Shown in pieces: positions 1 to 13,112 of a stretch of DNA of 64,000 nt (its first letter is position 1; each line of letters opens with the position of its first letter). Position numbers and translations under genes: made by a program. A model generated the notes under the pieces. It saw only the letters and a program-made list of their open reading frames with translations, ran no database searches and was not told the origin of the DNA. The DNA is from Stomorhina lunata (Eukaryota; Arthropoda; Insecta; Diptera; Rhiniidae): NCBI GenBank assembly GCA_933228675.1, contig OW121743.1, forward strand, positions 88,643,438-88,707,437, given 5' to 3'.

Positions 1-1
1 A

Positions 2-95
2 ATTTTGTATTTAAGCTTTTTCCGCCATTGGATCTTATATCGGAACTACCGTCAACAGCTAACCGATTATCTCGAAATTTATCAATTTAATTATA
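2..95 (+). CDS. possible preceding exon of the TAF1C-like gene (weak)
   Basis: The reading frame starting at base 2 is open to base 100 and rich in aromatic and charged residues (RHWILYRNYRQQL, YLEIYQFNY). A GT at 96-97 would end the exon in phase 1, which is exactly the phase the exon at 291 needs; the joined codon would be ATG. However, the donor (A|GTTTAT) is weak and another frame is open for 90 bases. This could equally be intron or the tail of another gene. Confidence 0.22.
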
Positions 96-290
96 GTTTA
101 TAAAAAAAATTTTTGAGCTTATTTAATTACCATTACATATTAAATTACCACTATTTTCAAATTTATAAGCGTTTTTGAAAATATCAACGCATTTAAGTGA
201 CTAATCCTTAAAAATTTATAAAATCATAATGTCTTATTTTTAAATGAAGTTTATTGTAAATTCCAATTAAATACATTTCTATTTTAACAG

Positions 291-2322
291 TGGTCAGTGA
301 ATTTCTAACGGATAACGATTGCAGTAACACAAATTGTTTAAACAATATATCAAGTCATAAAACGTCTGAAAACTGTGAAATATTTGAAGTTCAACCTTTA
401 ATAACATCATTAAATTGTAGTAGACAAAACTGTTTTATAGCTCGCCAACGCAACCTAGTATCCTTCAATTATCTCAATGACTGCAAAGAGATTAAGACTG
501 TGACACAATTTCGTACAAAATCAACACCTTTTATAAGTTTTGCTCAATCGCAGCGTGATATTAACACATTTATTATTACAACCATGAAACAACATATACG
601 TTTGTATGATTTGAGTAGTAATGCACCGGCTTTGGTGAAACTCTTTGAAATTTCACCAAAAACTCCAAGTATTTCATGGAACACAATTAAGCCCTGGCGA
701 GAAAATACTTTTTTGTATGCTAATGAAAAACAATTTTATATGATCGATGTACGAACGTCGCCGGAACAGTGGTTACGAGATGTTACTGCTGCCACAGATA
801 GTTTGATGTGTGATCACATTTCAGCTGTACAGGCAAGTGATTTTAATAACTTGTTTTATGTAGCCACTAACCACAAGTTGCAATGTATGGATGTCAGACA
901 ATTAAGGAAATTTTCATTTAGTGACACATATGGTGCGGTATGTCGTTGGACTCATCAACTACGATACGCTCCGCTTTTGATGGATACATTACGTTTACGG
1001 CAATCTGAATACATAGCTTTGTCATCGCCTATTGCTGGAGATTTACATATCTGCCAGTTGTCGAGAGAACGTAATGAAAATGAAATACAATTGGAATCAT
1101 CAGAACGTATAGCTAAGCATATTTACACTTCACCATGTTTACCATATCAGCCACCAACGCTGCTTGAGGCTTATGAACACGCCCGATTGTCGGGTAAATG
1201 TCTAAGACCCGAAGCTAATATGGAAGCACGCCTTAAACGTTGTACAACTGGCATGAAATTTTTAAGTTCATCTTTAAATGACTCTATAGCCTCTGTTGTA
1301 GGACGGCTATTGATCTCAAACTCAAATGGTGATATTTTTGCACAAACCCTTAGTAAACGTGAAAATAGTGACTCTGAAGAACGTTGTAATACACAAAGTG
1401 ATGAAATTATGGCTGACTTTCATCAAAAACTAAATGAAAATCCTCAAATGCCACTAAACTACACTGAAATAAAAAACATGAAGGGTAAGTAAATGCAAGG
1501 CGAAATAAGAAACCAATAATGTTACATAATAACAATACCTTATGCCCATACAATGAAAACGTGATCTTATAAATTGCACAACTATCGTTATAGTAAATTA
1601 AATAATTTTTATTGCAATAATATAGAAAATTTTTCATTTGTTATACCGATTTGCAAATGCTATTTTTTCTAAATTACTAAAATTTCCTCATTTTTTTAGG
1701 ATTGCGTAAAGTTTTTCTTTGTACAACTTTATCTTCGGTTAAGAAATTTGATTTTGATGCCATGGAAAATGAATACGACGAAGATGATAGACCTGCCAAT
1801 AACGTTACAAATCCTGCCCCAACAAACCGACGTCCAAAACGTTTACATTTAGGTCGTTGGCAAAAACCGTTATCCACCCTACACTCATACAAGGATGCTT
1901 TAGTTAGCGATTTGCTTTCCATTTGGGATATAGATATTGAAGAAGAGAAGCACATACGTTTGGGCAATTTACGCTTTAGTAGCAAGCAAGATCCGGCAGT
2001 TAAGGTTGAAGATTGGCTTAAAACAAATATGAATCCCAATCCACCGATGTTAACCATACCAACCCAAGAGATTTCAAGATATAACGAAAATGATACATCA
2101 CAAATCTTTGAAACATCTATAAATATGACTCAAACTCAAAATACAACAATCGATTTTGAAAATGCTGTACATTCGACCCAAATAATGGATAACAATTTAG
2201 ATGTTTCAAGAAATTTAGATACAACCAATCTTAAGATACTAATAAATAACGAGTCAACAACAACTGTGGTAGAAAAACTGAAAAACAAAAAGAAAACTAA
2301 GAAATATGTTAAAGGTTTTTAA
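291..2322 (+). CDS. TAF1C-like RNA polymerase I selectivity-factor subunit (3' part of gene)
   Basis: Two exons, 291-1484 and 1700-2322, are joined by a 215-bp intron (donor GGTAAGT, acceptor TTTTTTTAGG). The split codon makes Gly and the frame continues to TAA at 2320-2322. The first exon is preceded by a pyrimidine-rich AACAG acceptor at 289-290, so it is internal and the start codon lies further left. At least 604 residues are encoded. Residues from about 90 to 270 read like a degenerate WD/beta-propeller, with repeats such as RLYDLSS, FYMIDVRTSPEQW and LQCMDVRQL, and the stretch CRWTHQLRYAPLLMD followed by IALSSPIAGDL, which I associate with TAF1C. The C-terminus is acidic, then Lys-rich (KLKNKKKTKKYVKGF). 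TAF1C belongs to the SL1/TIF-IB complex that recruits Pol I to rDNA promoters in the nucleolus. Family assignment is from remembered similarity only; another propeller protein is possible. Confidence 0.6.
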
Positions 2323-5190
2323 AAAAGGTATATGTTACTTTAAACTAGCATTTAATCAGACATGTTACATATTCCAAAGCAAATGGTTTCAATTCCGTTG
2401 TTACTTCTACAGATTCAGAAAAGTTTTATAGCCACCAAAACTTTATAAAAGAACCCAAACTTACTCACATGTGCTCCTGTACAAAATTTTCAATACAAAT
2501 TGTTGTTTTTGGAGTAATTTCAAACAACTTCGGACTGTTTTGGGTAGTTTCGTCAAAGTACGGGAACAAACATGTTGTTTAATTTAAAAAAATGGTTAAA
2601 ATATTGAATGAAGAAAGAAATGCTTACGAATTTAATTCCACTTTGAAAATGGAAAGTTGTGTTATTACGTTTTCTGAAGAAGCAAAATACGGAATTCATT
2701 ACATTTTCCAACGAATTTTATTTCTGTGACATGGCTGAATATATATTTTTTTTCTAATATAATTAATAATGCAGCTGAATAATTATTTTTTAAGAACTTG
2801 TTATAAAATTTTGATTGTTTTGTTGTTAAACTGAAATAATAAATTGTAGACGTTCGCACCAAAACGTAATAATTCCCTCATACATTATTTTTTACTATAA
2901 ATTGTTAAATAAATGCCATAATCTCCTTATGTGAAAATTAGTGCTTAGTCGTAACACGATTGTTGAGTTATTTGTTTAATTAGCTCACGTTTCTAAAAGC
3001 CAGAAAATTTTAAAAAAGCAAAAAGTTACGTTTTAGTGCGATCAATTTGAGAAGTTACGTTTTGAAACGATCGAAATTAAAAATGTTTTATTTTTTAGTA
3101 CAAAAATGTAATAAGAAATATTTCGTTTTTAAAACCTCTTTGTAACGAATTGATAGTCGTTTTTTGCCATTTAATTAAATGTAACCATAGAGAACAGAGT
3201 AGAGTAAAATTGCATATTAACTCAAAAAAATGGAATTTTAACTTTTTGGCGCGAACGTCTACAGTTATTTTTTTTAATTAATTGTGTAAAGATGTTGTTT
3301 GTCTTTGGTCGGAATGTTACGATTTCTGAGTCGTTTTGTCGATTTCAAAGTATAGGATGGAAAAATTAAAATCATTTTTTAAAAGCCGTTAACTTTTAAA
3401 TAAAAGTCTTGTCTTCGAATAAAACTTAAGATCCTTTACAGGGGTTCTTCATCATACCGTGTTTCTTTGTCTATTTGCCAAGTACTGCCGGCTAATGCTT
3501 TGAGGACTTTGTTTATGATCGACTGTCGTTGCATTTGTTGACGAAATAATAATGCTGTCGAGTGTGATTAATAAGAGGTAATAGTTAAACAGTAATTTTA
3601 ATCGCAGAAACTGCCTGTTTTGAGAAAATTAAATTTAAAGTTTTAATTTTCCATAGAAATTCATAGTAACATTGCCCAGAAAACCCTTTTTAAATATGTT
3701 TTCAGTTTTGTTAGAGATTAGCTGTTGGAGCCAAATAAAAGAGGGTAAAGAAGGAAATCTAATGCAATGATTAACTCAAAACAGCAAAAAATTGACATTG
3801 GCCCTTTTAGCACCCAGCCACAAATTTCTGGTAATATTATATTTTCATTATTAGTTTTATTATTAATATTATTTCAATATATTTATATTAGGGTGGGTTG
3901 TTTTTTAATTTTGCTAAAATATAAAAAAAAATTTAGTTGGTTTTTGGTCGGTTTCAAAACTCATTTTTTAATTTTTTGAAAATGTTAAACAAATATTACA
4001 AATTTGAATTTCTCTCATCGGAGTGTTTAACTAGATAAATAAGACAATAAAACTTTAAAAAAACTGAGGTCGATATCTTAAACCGTTTCACCGTACCTTG
4101 TGCGCGAATTCGTCGAATTTCGCAAAAAAGTGATTTTTTGCTAATAATTTGAAAATGCTTTAAAAATCGTGCTTGTGTTCAATAATGTTTATATGGAATA
4201 TAATGTTAATAATGTTTACATGGAATAAAATTATCCATATATATATATGCTATACTTAACCCTATTGTTCCCGGGGTCAAAGGTCAAAATTCTGATTTTT
4301 TGTATTTTTTATATATATTTTATATTTTTTATTTCTGAACACCCAATATTTTGATTCATATTTTTTACTTTAACAGCATCAGAATTCTTTATCAAATGTG
4401 TAAACAAATAACTAATTTGTAAATGTTAAAGCAAAATGTCAAACTTTTAAAGCAAACATAAAACATTCTCTTTCTGGAACAGATGCTCTCTTTTAAGCGA
4501 GAGTCCTTTTTTGTTCAGTTTAGTACAAAAAGTAAATTCCTAAGAACAAAATTCTGACTTAAACTATTTTGCTAACAGTTTTATGGCAGACGTCGTGGTA
4601 TACGCTAGTATAGAGTTTTAGAAAGGAAGGTTAAAATTAAAAAAAAACAAAAATAACTGAAGAAAATTCCTTAATTGAAAATCTGTATAATAAAATAGTG
4701 AAAATTTAAAAAAATTAAAAAAAAAATTGTTTAAAGTTTTAGTTGAATATAAAAAGGAATTAATATAACAATTGTAATTGTAATTGTAGTTTATTTGAGA
4801 CTTTTTTTTACAATCATACATAAATATAACAAAAAAATAAAAAAATGTTAAAGAATAATTGAAAAAAATTGCAATGAAAAATAAAAAGGAAATTGTTTAA
4901 AAGTGTTATGCAAAAATTACTTTTAGATAAAAAAAAAAAATTGTCTGATACCACCAACATCAAACCCACCACCCACTTTTCCCCCGTATCTTTGCTTAAT
5001 GGCCAAAAAGTAAAGCAACAAAAATATCAACGTTTAAAATAGACCAAACAATTGTTAGTAAAATTTCCAAGAAGTCTAACTCATCAACAAACTAGAAAAA
5101 AGCCTATTTGTTTTGTTGTAAAATTTCAACGACCTCCCTCGCAAACAAAACAGAAAAAGGACTTTTTTCTTCGCTAAGGCCTACATACAA
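2323..5190. other. gene-free AT-rich stretch with dispersed repeat fragments
   Basis: No supported coding exon. The sequence contains dispersed repeat fragments: 3700-3830 is matched at 14225-14330 and 47250-47380 (shared block around TTAACTCAAAACAG and CATTGGCCCTTTTAG). The stretch 4060-4140 (GAGGTCGATATCT..CCGTA) is matched at 16930-17000. A TTAA-CCCT end at 4256 is related to the TTAA MITEs elsewhere. The first few hundred bases are probably the 3' UTR and downstream flank of the TAF1C-like gene; AATAAA occurs near 2838 and 2907. Confidence 0.5.
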
Positions 5191-5204
5191 AACTTTCGTC
5201 TAAG

Positions 5205-5260
5205 TTGTTGGTATATAAAGGTATTTTAAGTACTCTCTATGAATTTTAGTACAAAGTCTC
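5205..5260 (+). promoter_or_regulatory. candidate TATA promoter and AT-rich 5' leader
   Basis: GTATATAAAGG near 5211-5221 is a good TATA box. About 30 bases downstream is TTTTAGTACAAAG, a possible start region, followed by a purine-rich and A-rich leader (GAGAGATAGAGAGTAGAAG, then AAAAGTGAAAG) that resembles dipteran 5' UTRs. A donor-like GAG|GTATAT occurs near 5810. It could be a distal promoter with a non-coding first exon for the SLC6 gene 13.8 kb downstream, but that link is speculative. Confidence 0.3.
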
Positions 5261-6080
5261 TTTTAATGTAAACGGTGGAGAGATAGAGAGTAGAAGAGAA
5301 AAAAAGTGTTTTCGTATCCTCGCATTTATTTTTGTGTGGTTTTGTTTTACTTTTCATATAAAAAAAGTACTAAAAAGTGAAAGTTTGCACGAGTAAACAA
5401 ACATCTCGAAAAAAATCTTAAATTAAAAGCATCATATAAAAATTCAAGAAATTAAAAACTACATAAATTGAAATTAATTGTGTATCATATGTGTAAATAT
5501 CAAAGAAATTACTTACATCAACAATACACCCACTGAAGAGTTTGTACAAATTAAGGAAATTGTTAAAGTTCTTCTTCTTAAACTGCTTTTAACACATTTA
5601 ACCAGTAACAACTGCTTCAGCTGCTGTTATATAAGCCTTCATTTTCTATATGTGTGTATATGTCTTTGTGTTTAACATTAACCAATCCACTTAATTAGCG
5701 AATTAATCTTCAATCCCATATGTGCTTTAGTGGCTTTCGGGAGCAGCCAAGTCAAGTGCATTAAAATAAGAAATTTAACTTCAGATGAAAATGGTTTAAA
5801 TAACTGAAAGAGGTATATACATATAATTTCATTGACTTAGCCTTTAAATACTTATGTATGTATGTCTATGAATGCATGTATTCTTATGTATAAGTTATGT
5901 CCTGTATGTTTATAAGCCAGCTCACTGTTAAGATCGAAATTCTGGGTAATGTTTGCTATTTAATTGATTTTATTTGGTTATACTGATACAAAGTTAATCT
6001 ACAGAGCGTATGAGTATTAAATTTGAATAGACATTATTATATGTATATCGTTTATACGTTACGTGACCATATTAGCATTT

Positions 6081-6237
6081 ATACAATGCACAGTGGGATG
6101 AACTCATGATAAAATAATACCCTAACAGAATTATTGAAATGGTTGGGATGATTTAATGAATTTTCACAAACGTTTGCATAATTCCGATGCTGCATTATTT
6201 AAATTTTAACTTTAGCTCATCCCACTGTACACTGTAT
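6081..6237. mobile_element. MITE with 24-bp terminal inverted repeats (CACAGTGGGATGA type)
   Basis: The left end ATACAATGCACAGTGGGATG and the right end CATCCCACTGTACACTGTAT are inverted copies with two mismatches. The element is about 157 bp with no coding capacity. The CAGTGGGATGA ends resemble those of Tc1/mariner-type MITEs, which is an inference from terminal sequence only. Confidence 0.7.
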
Positions 6238-7593
6238 GTTTGTATGTATGTATATCGAAAAATTAATTTTTATTTTTGTCAGTTACGTTCTTTTGCATTT
6301 TAGGTAACTATATGTAAATGTTAGTATGGTCACGAAATAATATTTTTTTTATAAAATTTCAAATGCTTACGTTAAAGGTATTGTACACTTTTTGTTTTAA
6401 ATTAGGATTGCCTACTATGAGAAATAGAGACCCTTTGTCCCACTAGGAATTAAAGTATATTTACTACATGTATGCTATATGTATGCTAGAGTGTTCCACC
6501 TTTGTAAGAAGAAAATTAAACTTTGTAATACAGAAAGCAGTACCCCGACATTTTTCACATCAGATCGGATATCGGGAAAGCGTGCCTACTTGACGCCAAA
6601 GTTTGGCCATGCTAGTTTTAAAACGGGCATATGGATGAAAACATATAAAATGCTACCAACACGTGCTAATAGTTTTTGGTAAAATGCATAAAAAATATTA
6701 AACTTCTTTGCTGTTAAAAGGCGTAAAAATTTAGCCAAGTTGCCATCAAGGCAGCGAAATGCTTTTCCATTGACATTTTGGTACCGTTATAGCAACCCAG
6801 TGACACGCATAAAGTTTTAAAAAAATTATTAACAATTATCCGCGATATAAAAATACTTTATGTTTGTTTATTATTTTTTAGAAACCTATTATTATTTAAA
6901 GATATTATTCAAAGGTATTATTATTTTCGATATCTTTTAATAATTTAATAAATGTTGCCTAAACGGTTAACAAAAGGCGATATATGTTTTTATTGTAATA
7001 AAAGACGCTTGTTAAAGAACTTCTATGCAAATTTTCATAAAACTAGTTTTGAAGATATAATTCTTCAAACTAAAAATATTAAATTGGTGCTATTATGTTT
7101 GGTTCTATAAATGTTTGAAAAAAATTTCCACTTAGAATACTTTTTCAAAAAGTATTTAATACCATGGCACTAAGAACTAAATGGGCTTTCCAACAAGATA
7201 TATTACTCTAAAATCGGTTAAAAACTTTCCTAATTATTAAGGATTTTCCAAAATATTTTACATCCTTGAAGACTCCTTATATGCAATAAAAAAATATATT
7301 ATTTTTAAAAATTTTAATAAGTAAAATATTAATTTTTGTATACCGTTTTCAAAACTTCTTTTTTTGGTTTTTTCAAAAGTTTGTTTAACGAATTCGAAAA
7401 ATGAAAAAAAAACTCTTAAGTGTTTTCTAAGGATATCAAAGGATTTCGACAAAAAACAATTTTTTCTAAAAAGTTATAAAAAAAAAAACACGTGAATTGT
7501 TATAAATTAGCAGTTCTTATAAGAAGAATTGGAATTATTATTGCTTCAATGGGTAGAAATAAGTATTAGAATTTTGGTTAAAATCGGATGCCA

Positions 7594-7796
7594 TTAACCC
7601 TTTTATTACCAGCGTCAAAATAAAATTTTTAAAATATGTCAAAAAAAGTACTAGAAATTACATGCTTTTGTTGTTATATTTCAATGATAGTTCAAAAAAT
7701 CATTGAAAGACACCTTTAAATACATTTTTATACAAATCATAAAAATCATGTACCCTGAATAGCTCCCATAATAGCCCATGGGTGCGCAATGGTTAA
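7594..7796. mobile_element. possible TTAA-flanked MITE
   Basis: TTAA at 7594-7597 is followed by CCCTTTTATTACCAGCGTCA. At the other end GGGTGCGCAATGG is followed by TTAA at 7793-7796. The terminal sequences are only loosely inverted, but the TTAA-CCCTT start matches the better elements at 14522 and 61441. Size about 195 bp between the TTAAs. Confidence 0.4.
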
Positions 7797-8148
7797 TTTG
7801 TATAAAATGTAATTAAAGACACCTTTGAACGATTTTTTGAACTTTCATGGAAACATAATAACATTTGAACAAAATTAAGCTTAAGGATTCAACAAATAGT
7901 AAATATTGATTCAAGTTAAGTAAGAAACCGATTAAAATTTTAGACTTCTTCAATGGCTTTCTTTACCTTAAAGAAAAAAAAAAAAACTGGAGTGTATGCG
8001 TACTTGAATTTCTTCACTAATATCCATTTAATATAAAAATAGTACAAATTATATGTCATGTCATATTTCTTATATCTTTTTCACTACAAATTTAAATTTG
8101 ACAACTGTTTCATTTTTGTTCATACAAATATTTTTCATTCTTGAAAAA

Positions 8149-8389
8149 TCACCTGAAATGTAAAAGGGCGTAACTACACTTTACCTCTATTTGAATGAAA
8201 TTTAATATTTTTGGAAATACAGATCCATGTGTGGTACAAAATTTTTGCAACCATGTTAAGCCCTTTTATTTTTGATCGTATGCATCTAAAATTTTGTAGA
8301 TAGATGTATTTTCGGCTGTTTTATCATAATCAATCAAAAAATCAATTTAAATTTTTATGTTAGTTACGAACTTTTGCATTTCACGTGAT
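8149..8389. mobile_element. short degraded copy of the CGTCACC-TIR element family
   Basis: Left end TCACCTGAAATGTAAAAGGG and right end CTTTTGCATTTCACGTGA are inverted, imperfect copies of the termini of the larger elements at 10357 and 14336. The GGGCGTAACTAC motif inside the left end is also shared. No target duplication is readable, so this copy is old. Confidence 0.55.
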
Positions 8390-10352
8390 GATATACTTGC
8401 TTCACTTTTTTATTTCAAAATGTTTTTTAGTGAAACTCATGTGTTTATTTTATGTTAAAAATTTTGCAGTTTTAGCAAAGAGCAAAAGTACACAAAAAGT
8501 TTTATGTATGTAATTTATTTATAGAATTAAATTAGTAAAACAAATTTTGGGTTTTTGCTGAAATCTTATAAACATGGATAAACAAAAATAATTTTTTTGC
8601 ATATTAAATTTAATTATTTTTATTTGAAATGTTACAAAAAATCTGCAACAATTGTGTAAAACTAAATAACATACTATAACAATCAGAAAATATTTTAAGC
8701 TGGTATTACACATTAATAAATCAATTAATGATTACACCTTCAACCTTGTGTTACATGTAATTATCACATTAAAATAATGGAAAAATTAATGCTGATATAA
8801 CAAAATGTTTAGGTAAATATTTACCCTGCATTTATTTAAAATTTTTTTACAGATAATTTGTAATGCGCTAATATAGCATTATCGTTTAAAATATGTGCGT
8901 GTATCATGTTGGCTTTAATTTGTTTTACAAAATGTCTGATATGCGTAAATTATACGTTATTTTGTTTAAATGTTTGTTTAGCTCTTTAAACGACTGACTA
9001 TATTAACTATTATTACATTTTCATTAAATATAAGAATAAATATCAACAACAAAATGGAACAATAATAACACCTACCTACGACGACAATGTCACTAATGTA
9101 GTAATTATATGGATATTAGAAAATGCCTTTACAAATACATTAAATACTTAAATGACTTTATAACATGGCATTCATATGTATGTATGTGTATGTATTTACT
9201 TCAATCAAATATACCCATGAAAACATAAAATGTCTACTTTTTCTGTTAGATTGTCACAGGCACTGATGCGTATAAGTGATATTGATATTAAATGTCTCAC
9301 ATACGTTACGGTAGACAAATAATAAAGCAAAAGTAAACGAATGGTAGCATAAAAATGGAGCATACTTTAAGGCTTACAAATTTGTTTACAAATAATGGCA
9401 TTAAAACTACTTTGCTTGAGATTTTTTTTTGTCATAACCGTCATTGATAAACATCTTGTCTGCCATTGATAAACATCTTAAAAAAAAGATACTGATTTAT
9501 TTTGATTTAACATAAATATTTTTCTATTTTTTTTTATTCTTTTCTCCTAGATGTTATTAGAATTCACAAAATTTCCAAAAATTTGTTTTTTTATGAAATA
9601 TTTATCAAAATTTTCAAAATTTTTATTTGGGTAAAATCCCGGTTTTAACTTATTATCAAGAAACTCTGTCAATGTTTTGGTTAGGCCATCATCATCACCA
9701 GAAGTTTTCCTAATTCTAGACAGATCGAATATATCTAATCTAATATTTCATTTTTGGGACATAATAATTACGAATTATAATGTCTATGCATATATCAACA
9801 TAAAGCGATTATTATCATCTGAACAGAAACACTCAACATTTTTCAGTTTTATCATTTCTTAATTACCGAAACTTTTTTTGTTGTATTATTGTCCCAAATA
9901 TAGGATTTCAAATAGATACAAAAAAACAATAAAATTTATTCTGTGGCTTTTGCCTTTACAAAAAAATCAAATTTTGTATTTTTCTTTTAAAACATAACGA
10001 TTAACAAAATTTATTACTAAGTGGTGACGCAACGCGAAAGTCGATTTAAGTCCGTCTGGCTGGATAGCTGGCTGGACCCCATGTCAACCTTGTAATCAAA
10101 GTATAGGTCGCAATACTAAAAATAATTGTATGACATTTCTTTTCATAGTGGGACCATTGCTATTGAAAATAGATTATTTTTCGTAAATCCCATGGGTCTG
10201 GTTTCCCTGGAATTGAAATTTTGGACTCAAATTTCAGTGAATTTCCATGAAATTGAACATTGCTTATGTAAACAGAAATCACTGTACCAAGTTTAGTGGA
10301 TCATAGCTCGAAAACCACTAAAATGCTTGTAAATGTAAAGATAATGACAATT

Positions 10353-11710
10353 ATATCGTCACCTGAAATGCAAAAGTGTGTAAATAATACAAAAATTACA
10401 ATTGATTTTTTGGTTGATTATGACCACGGGTCGGCGCAGGTTTGCCGTTTTTTATACTTTCAACTAAAGTATGTATTATTTTTTAATGTGTAGTTCTAAC
10501 GTTTTAAAAAGAAAAAGTTTTCTACTTAATTTTTTTTTAAATATTTTTATCAAAAATTTTTCTATAAAATTTTTTGTTTATCAAAAATTTTTCTCTAGAA
10601 TTTTTTGTTTATCAAAAATTTTTCTATAGAAAATTTTTTTATGCAGAATTTTACTATAGAAAATATTTTTATCAAAAATTTTTCTATAGAAAATTTTTTT
10701 ATCAAAAATTTTTCTATAGAAAATTTTTTTATCAAAAATTTTTCTATAGAAAATTTTTTTATCAAAAATTTTTCTATAGAAAATTTTTTTATCAAAAATT
10801 TTTCTATAGAAAATTATTTTATCAAAAATTTTTTTACAGAATTTTTTTTTATCAAAATTTTTTCTATAGAAGATTTGAAAATTTTTTGACATAAAAATAT
10901 TTTTATCGAAAAAATTGTTTTTTACAGAAAAATATTTTACCGAATAATTGTCTATAAAATATAATTTTTTCGAACAATTTTCCAAAGAAAAATATTTTTA
11001 TTAAAAAATTTTATGTAAAAAAAATTTGGATCGGAAGTACCTAAAAAATCTGAAATTGTTTAATATTTGAATTTATTTCTGTTTTGAAAAATATTCCCAA
11101 TATTTACAAAACTATTCCCAACGTTTACAAAAATAATAGTGTCGTGGCAACAATGTTCGAGATTATATTTCTTCGGAATTATTATTTCATTTAGATTTAA
11201 AGTTATGATGTTTTTTTTTTGCTTATCATATAAAAAATTATTTTTGAAAGGCTATAAGTTAGCTTTCCGACCGTATCAACCCTAAAGTTCCTCTGTTCAG
11301 CTATAAGAAATTTCATTTAAGTAATTATTTAAAACTTATCTTTTTACGTAAAATTATGTTTCGAAAATAATTTGTTACTATTTTTAAGATCCGTCTCTAT
11401 ATCATTGACAGAAAACTTTATGCATTTTGAAAGGTTCAAATTTTTGCTTAAAATTTGTATGGTAGCCATTTTGGTTTCAGAAAATATTCAACTTGTAGTT
11501 AAGCCCTTTTTGTTTTTTCGCAATTGCTCATAAAACTAAATGTTTTTAACCATTTTCATTTTTAGAGTTTTCTTTGCTGATGGCTTGCTGACCCAATTCC
11601 AAACTTTGGATTAAATGTTTTTTGTAGTTTAAAAGTTATAACGTTTTTTGCTTTTCCTGTTAAAAACCCGGAAGTGTAGTTACACCCTTTTGCATTTTAG
11701 GTGACGATAT
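10353..11710. mobile_element. TIR transposon with 4-bp ATAT target duplication, carrying a minisatellite
   Basis: The element starts CGTCACCTGAAATGCAAAAG at 10357 and ends CTTTTGCATTTTAGGTGACG at 11706, a good inverted pair. Both sides carry ATAT (10353-10356 and 11707-11710). The 1350-bp interior has no transposase frame. It holds the 30-bp array at 10541-10890, and its right third (11380-11700) is repeated at 14470-15070 and 16140-16860, with marker words TTAAGCCCTTTT and TTGTAGTTAAG. It is a non-autonomous DNA element. The superfamily is unclear; Chapaev and Sola are among families known for 4-bp duplications. Confidence 0.7.
10541..10890. repeat. 30-bp AT-rich minisatellite A (ATCAAAAATTTTTCTATAGA type)
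   Basis: About ten 30-bp units, exactly periodic from 10620 to 10850. Each contains the perfect palindrome TTTCTATAGAAA flanked by ATCAAAAATT on one side. Because 30 is a multiple of three, all frames stay open and give meaningless repetitive reading frames on both strands. More degenerate units continue to about 11020. Confidence 0.9.
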
Positions 11711-12184
11711 GTTTATTTGTTGCACTTTTAATTTTTGTGGACTATCGGTCCACATTTAAACCAAACTCTTATATAAGGCCTAATGACAGAAATATTTAGC
11801 TTAAATATATGTATGTTTTAAGAAAATGTTTGTATGAAGACAAAATGAATCATAAATGCAAGAAAAATAAATGACATTTGACTTCAGTGCTGAAGGGTAT
11901 CACATGGTGGGGCTTGACAGACTATAACACTTCCTTACTTCCCAGTAAAACTTTTCATTACCAAATAATGAGTTAAACAGTTAAAATATTGAACACGAAC
12001 TACTTACTCATTCGCTGTTTAAGTCATTACATTAACATGGGGATGTCATTGGAGGCAAGTACTTACCAATTGCAGAAAAGTAATGACTTGGGTAAGCAAT
12101 TTGAAAGCAACAACAACAACAGCAACAACTTTTTTGTTGTTGTTTTATTAAAAACATATATTTTTAAACGAAATACAAAATTTT

Positions 12185-12262
12185 TTTATGATCCCATGGG
12201 GGCTCGAACCCAGACCCTCCGACTGCTAGGCAGAGACTCTTCCACTGAGCTACTTCATATGT
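12185..12262 (-). repeat. tRNA-Ala(AGC)-like sequence, probably SINE-derived
   Basis: Read on the minus strand it has an A box (TAGCTCAGTGGAAGAG), an anticodon region GCCTAGCA with T33-AGC-A37, and a B box (GGGTTCGAGCCCC). The anticodon stem pairs 4 of 5, but the acceptor ends do not pair and the T stem pairs only 3 of 5. It is therefore a tRNA-derived pseudogene or SINE head, not a working tRNA gene. Confidence 0.6.
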
Positions 12263-12509
12263 TGAAAACTTAGCAGCTTATAATTAATATAAACAATTTT
12301 TATTTTTAGATCCAAAATCATGTGAAAATAACTTTGTTTTTCCCTGCTTTTTTTTGCTTTGTTGTAATTTTTGGAAAAATATTTTTATACGATTTTTTGT
12401 AATTATTTTAAAACTTTTTTAAAATTATTTTAAAACTTAAACAATTTAAATCTTCTTTTTTGTATAAGTTTTTACATAAGATTGGCTCTTACTTACTTAA
12501 ATGTTACTT

Positions 12510-12930
12510 ACTTAAATGTTAAGGTCAAAGTCCGAGCATATTTTAGAATTCCATGGATTTCGATCTTGTGCGAATATTCTCCAATTTTATAGGCCAAGCT
12601 TTGAAAAATGTTCCTCTACTTGGTCTTTCTATCGAAGTTTCGGACATCCTTCTCTAACGTTAGGTAGTGGGACATTTCAATTCTAATTTTATCCTCTTCA
12701 TTGTATTTTTTTTTCAAGAGAGGGTTACTAGCCCGTAATCCTAACCCATTTTTTTCGATCTTATGGGACAACTCTCGGAACATGTTAACTCACAATTTTA
12801 ATGGGTGTTAAACTAGCTCCCCGGGTGATACCATGAGGAGGTGTGTGTCCACAGTTGAGACCAATTAAGACCAATTAGAATCGTGTTTGGTATTCAACAT
12901 CCCCTACATAATCAAAATTGACTCATGATG
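12510..12930 (+). repeat. dispersed repeat, second copy at 34214-34580
   Basis: The block from CCGAGCATATTTTAGAA through CGATCTTGTGCG, GGCCAAGCTTT, CTCTACTTGGTCTTT and ACATGTTAACTCAC to a diverged GGTGATACC/GGTGACACC word near the end recurs in the same order and orientation at 34214-34580. About 370 bp, diverged. The tail (CTACATAATCAAAATTGACT) also resembles 28390-28412. Confidence 0.7.
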
Positions 12931-13054
12931 GTATTTTTTCATTAACGTGAGTTAGTTTTACAAATTTTTTTTACAGAAGTTAATATTTAAGTTCTTAAAA
13001 TTCAAAAATCATTTAAAAAGACTCTTTTAATAAAAAAAAAACTAAAAAAAAAAT

Positions 13055-13112
13055 TGTTGCCCTTGGTGGGATTTGAACCGGGGGCATTCAGTTTAAATTA
13101 CCATCTTAATTA
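13055..13112 (-). repeat. B-box-only tRNA-like fragment
   Basis: On the minus strand CCCCCGGTTCAAATCCCACC is an excellent tRNA B box with flanking CCC/GGG. No convincing A box is found at the expected distance. Possibly the tail of a SINE head or a chance match. Confidence 0.3.

Larger units (their letters stand above)
6240..10350. other. gene-free AT-rich region
   Basis: No exon with supporting splice sites or recognisable protein on either strand. It contains two small element-like segments (7594-7796 and 8149-8389, listed separately) and short ATGTATGT-type runs near 9175-9195. The only moderately GC-richer patch is 10020-10100 (CGCAACGCGAAAGTCG, GTCCGTCTGGCTGGATAGC), which looks like repeat-derived DNA; I could not assign it. 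Confidence 0.5.

Noticed and set aside
1407..2057. Minus-strand frames opposite the TAF1C-like exons
   Set aside because: Shadows: the plus-strand reading has consistent splice phase and protein-like composition.
10574..10985. Overlapping open frames on both strands encoding [14 protein letters not shown] repeats
   Set aside because: They are simply the 30-bp minisatellite, whose length is divisible by three; all frames stay open and there is no start, splice or codon evidence.
12185..12262. Functional tRNA-Ala gene
   Set aside because: Boxes A and B and the anticodon are present, but the acceptor stem does not pair and the T stem is broken, so it was listed as tRNA-derived only.
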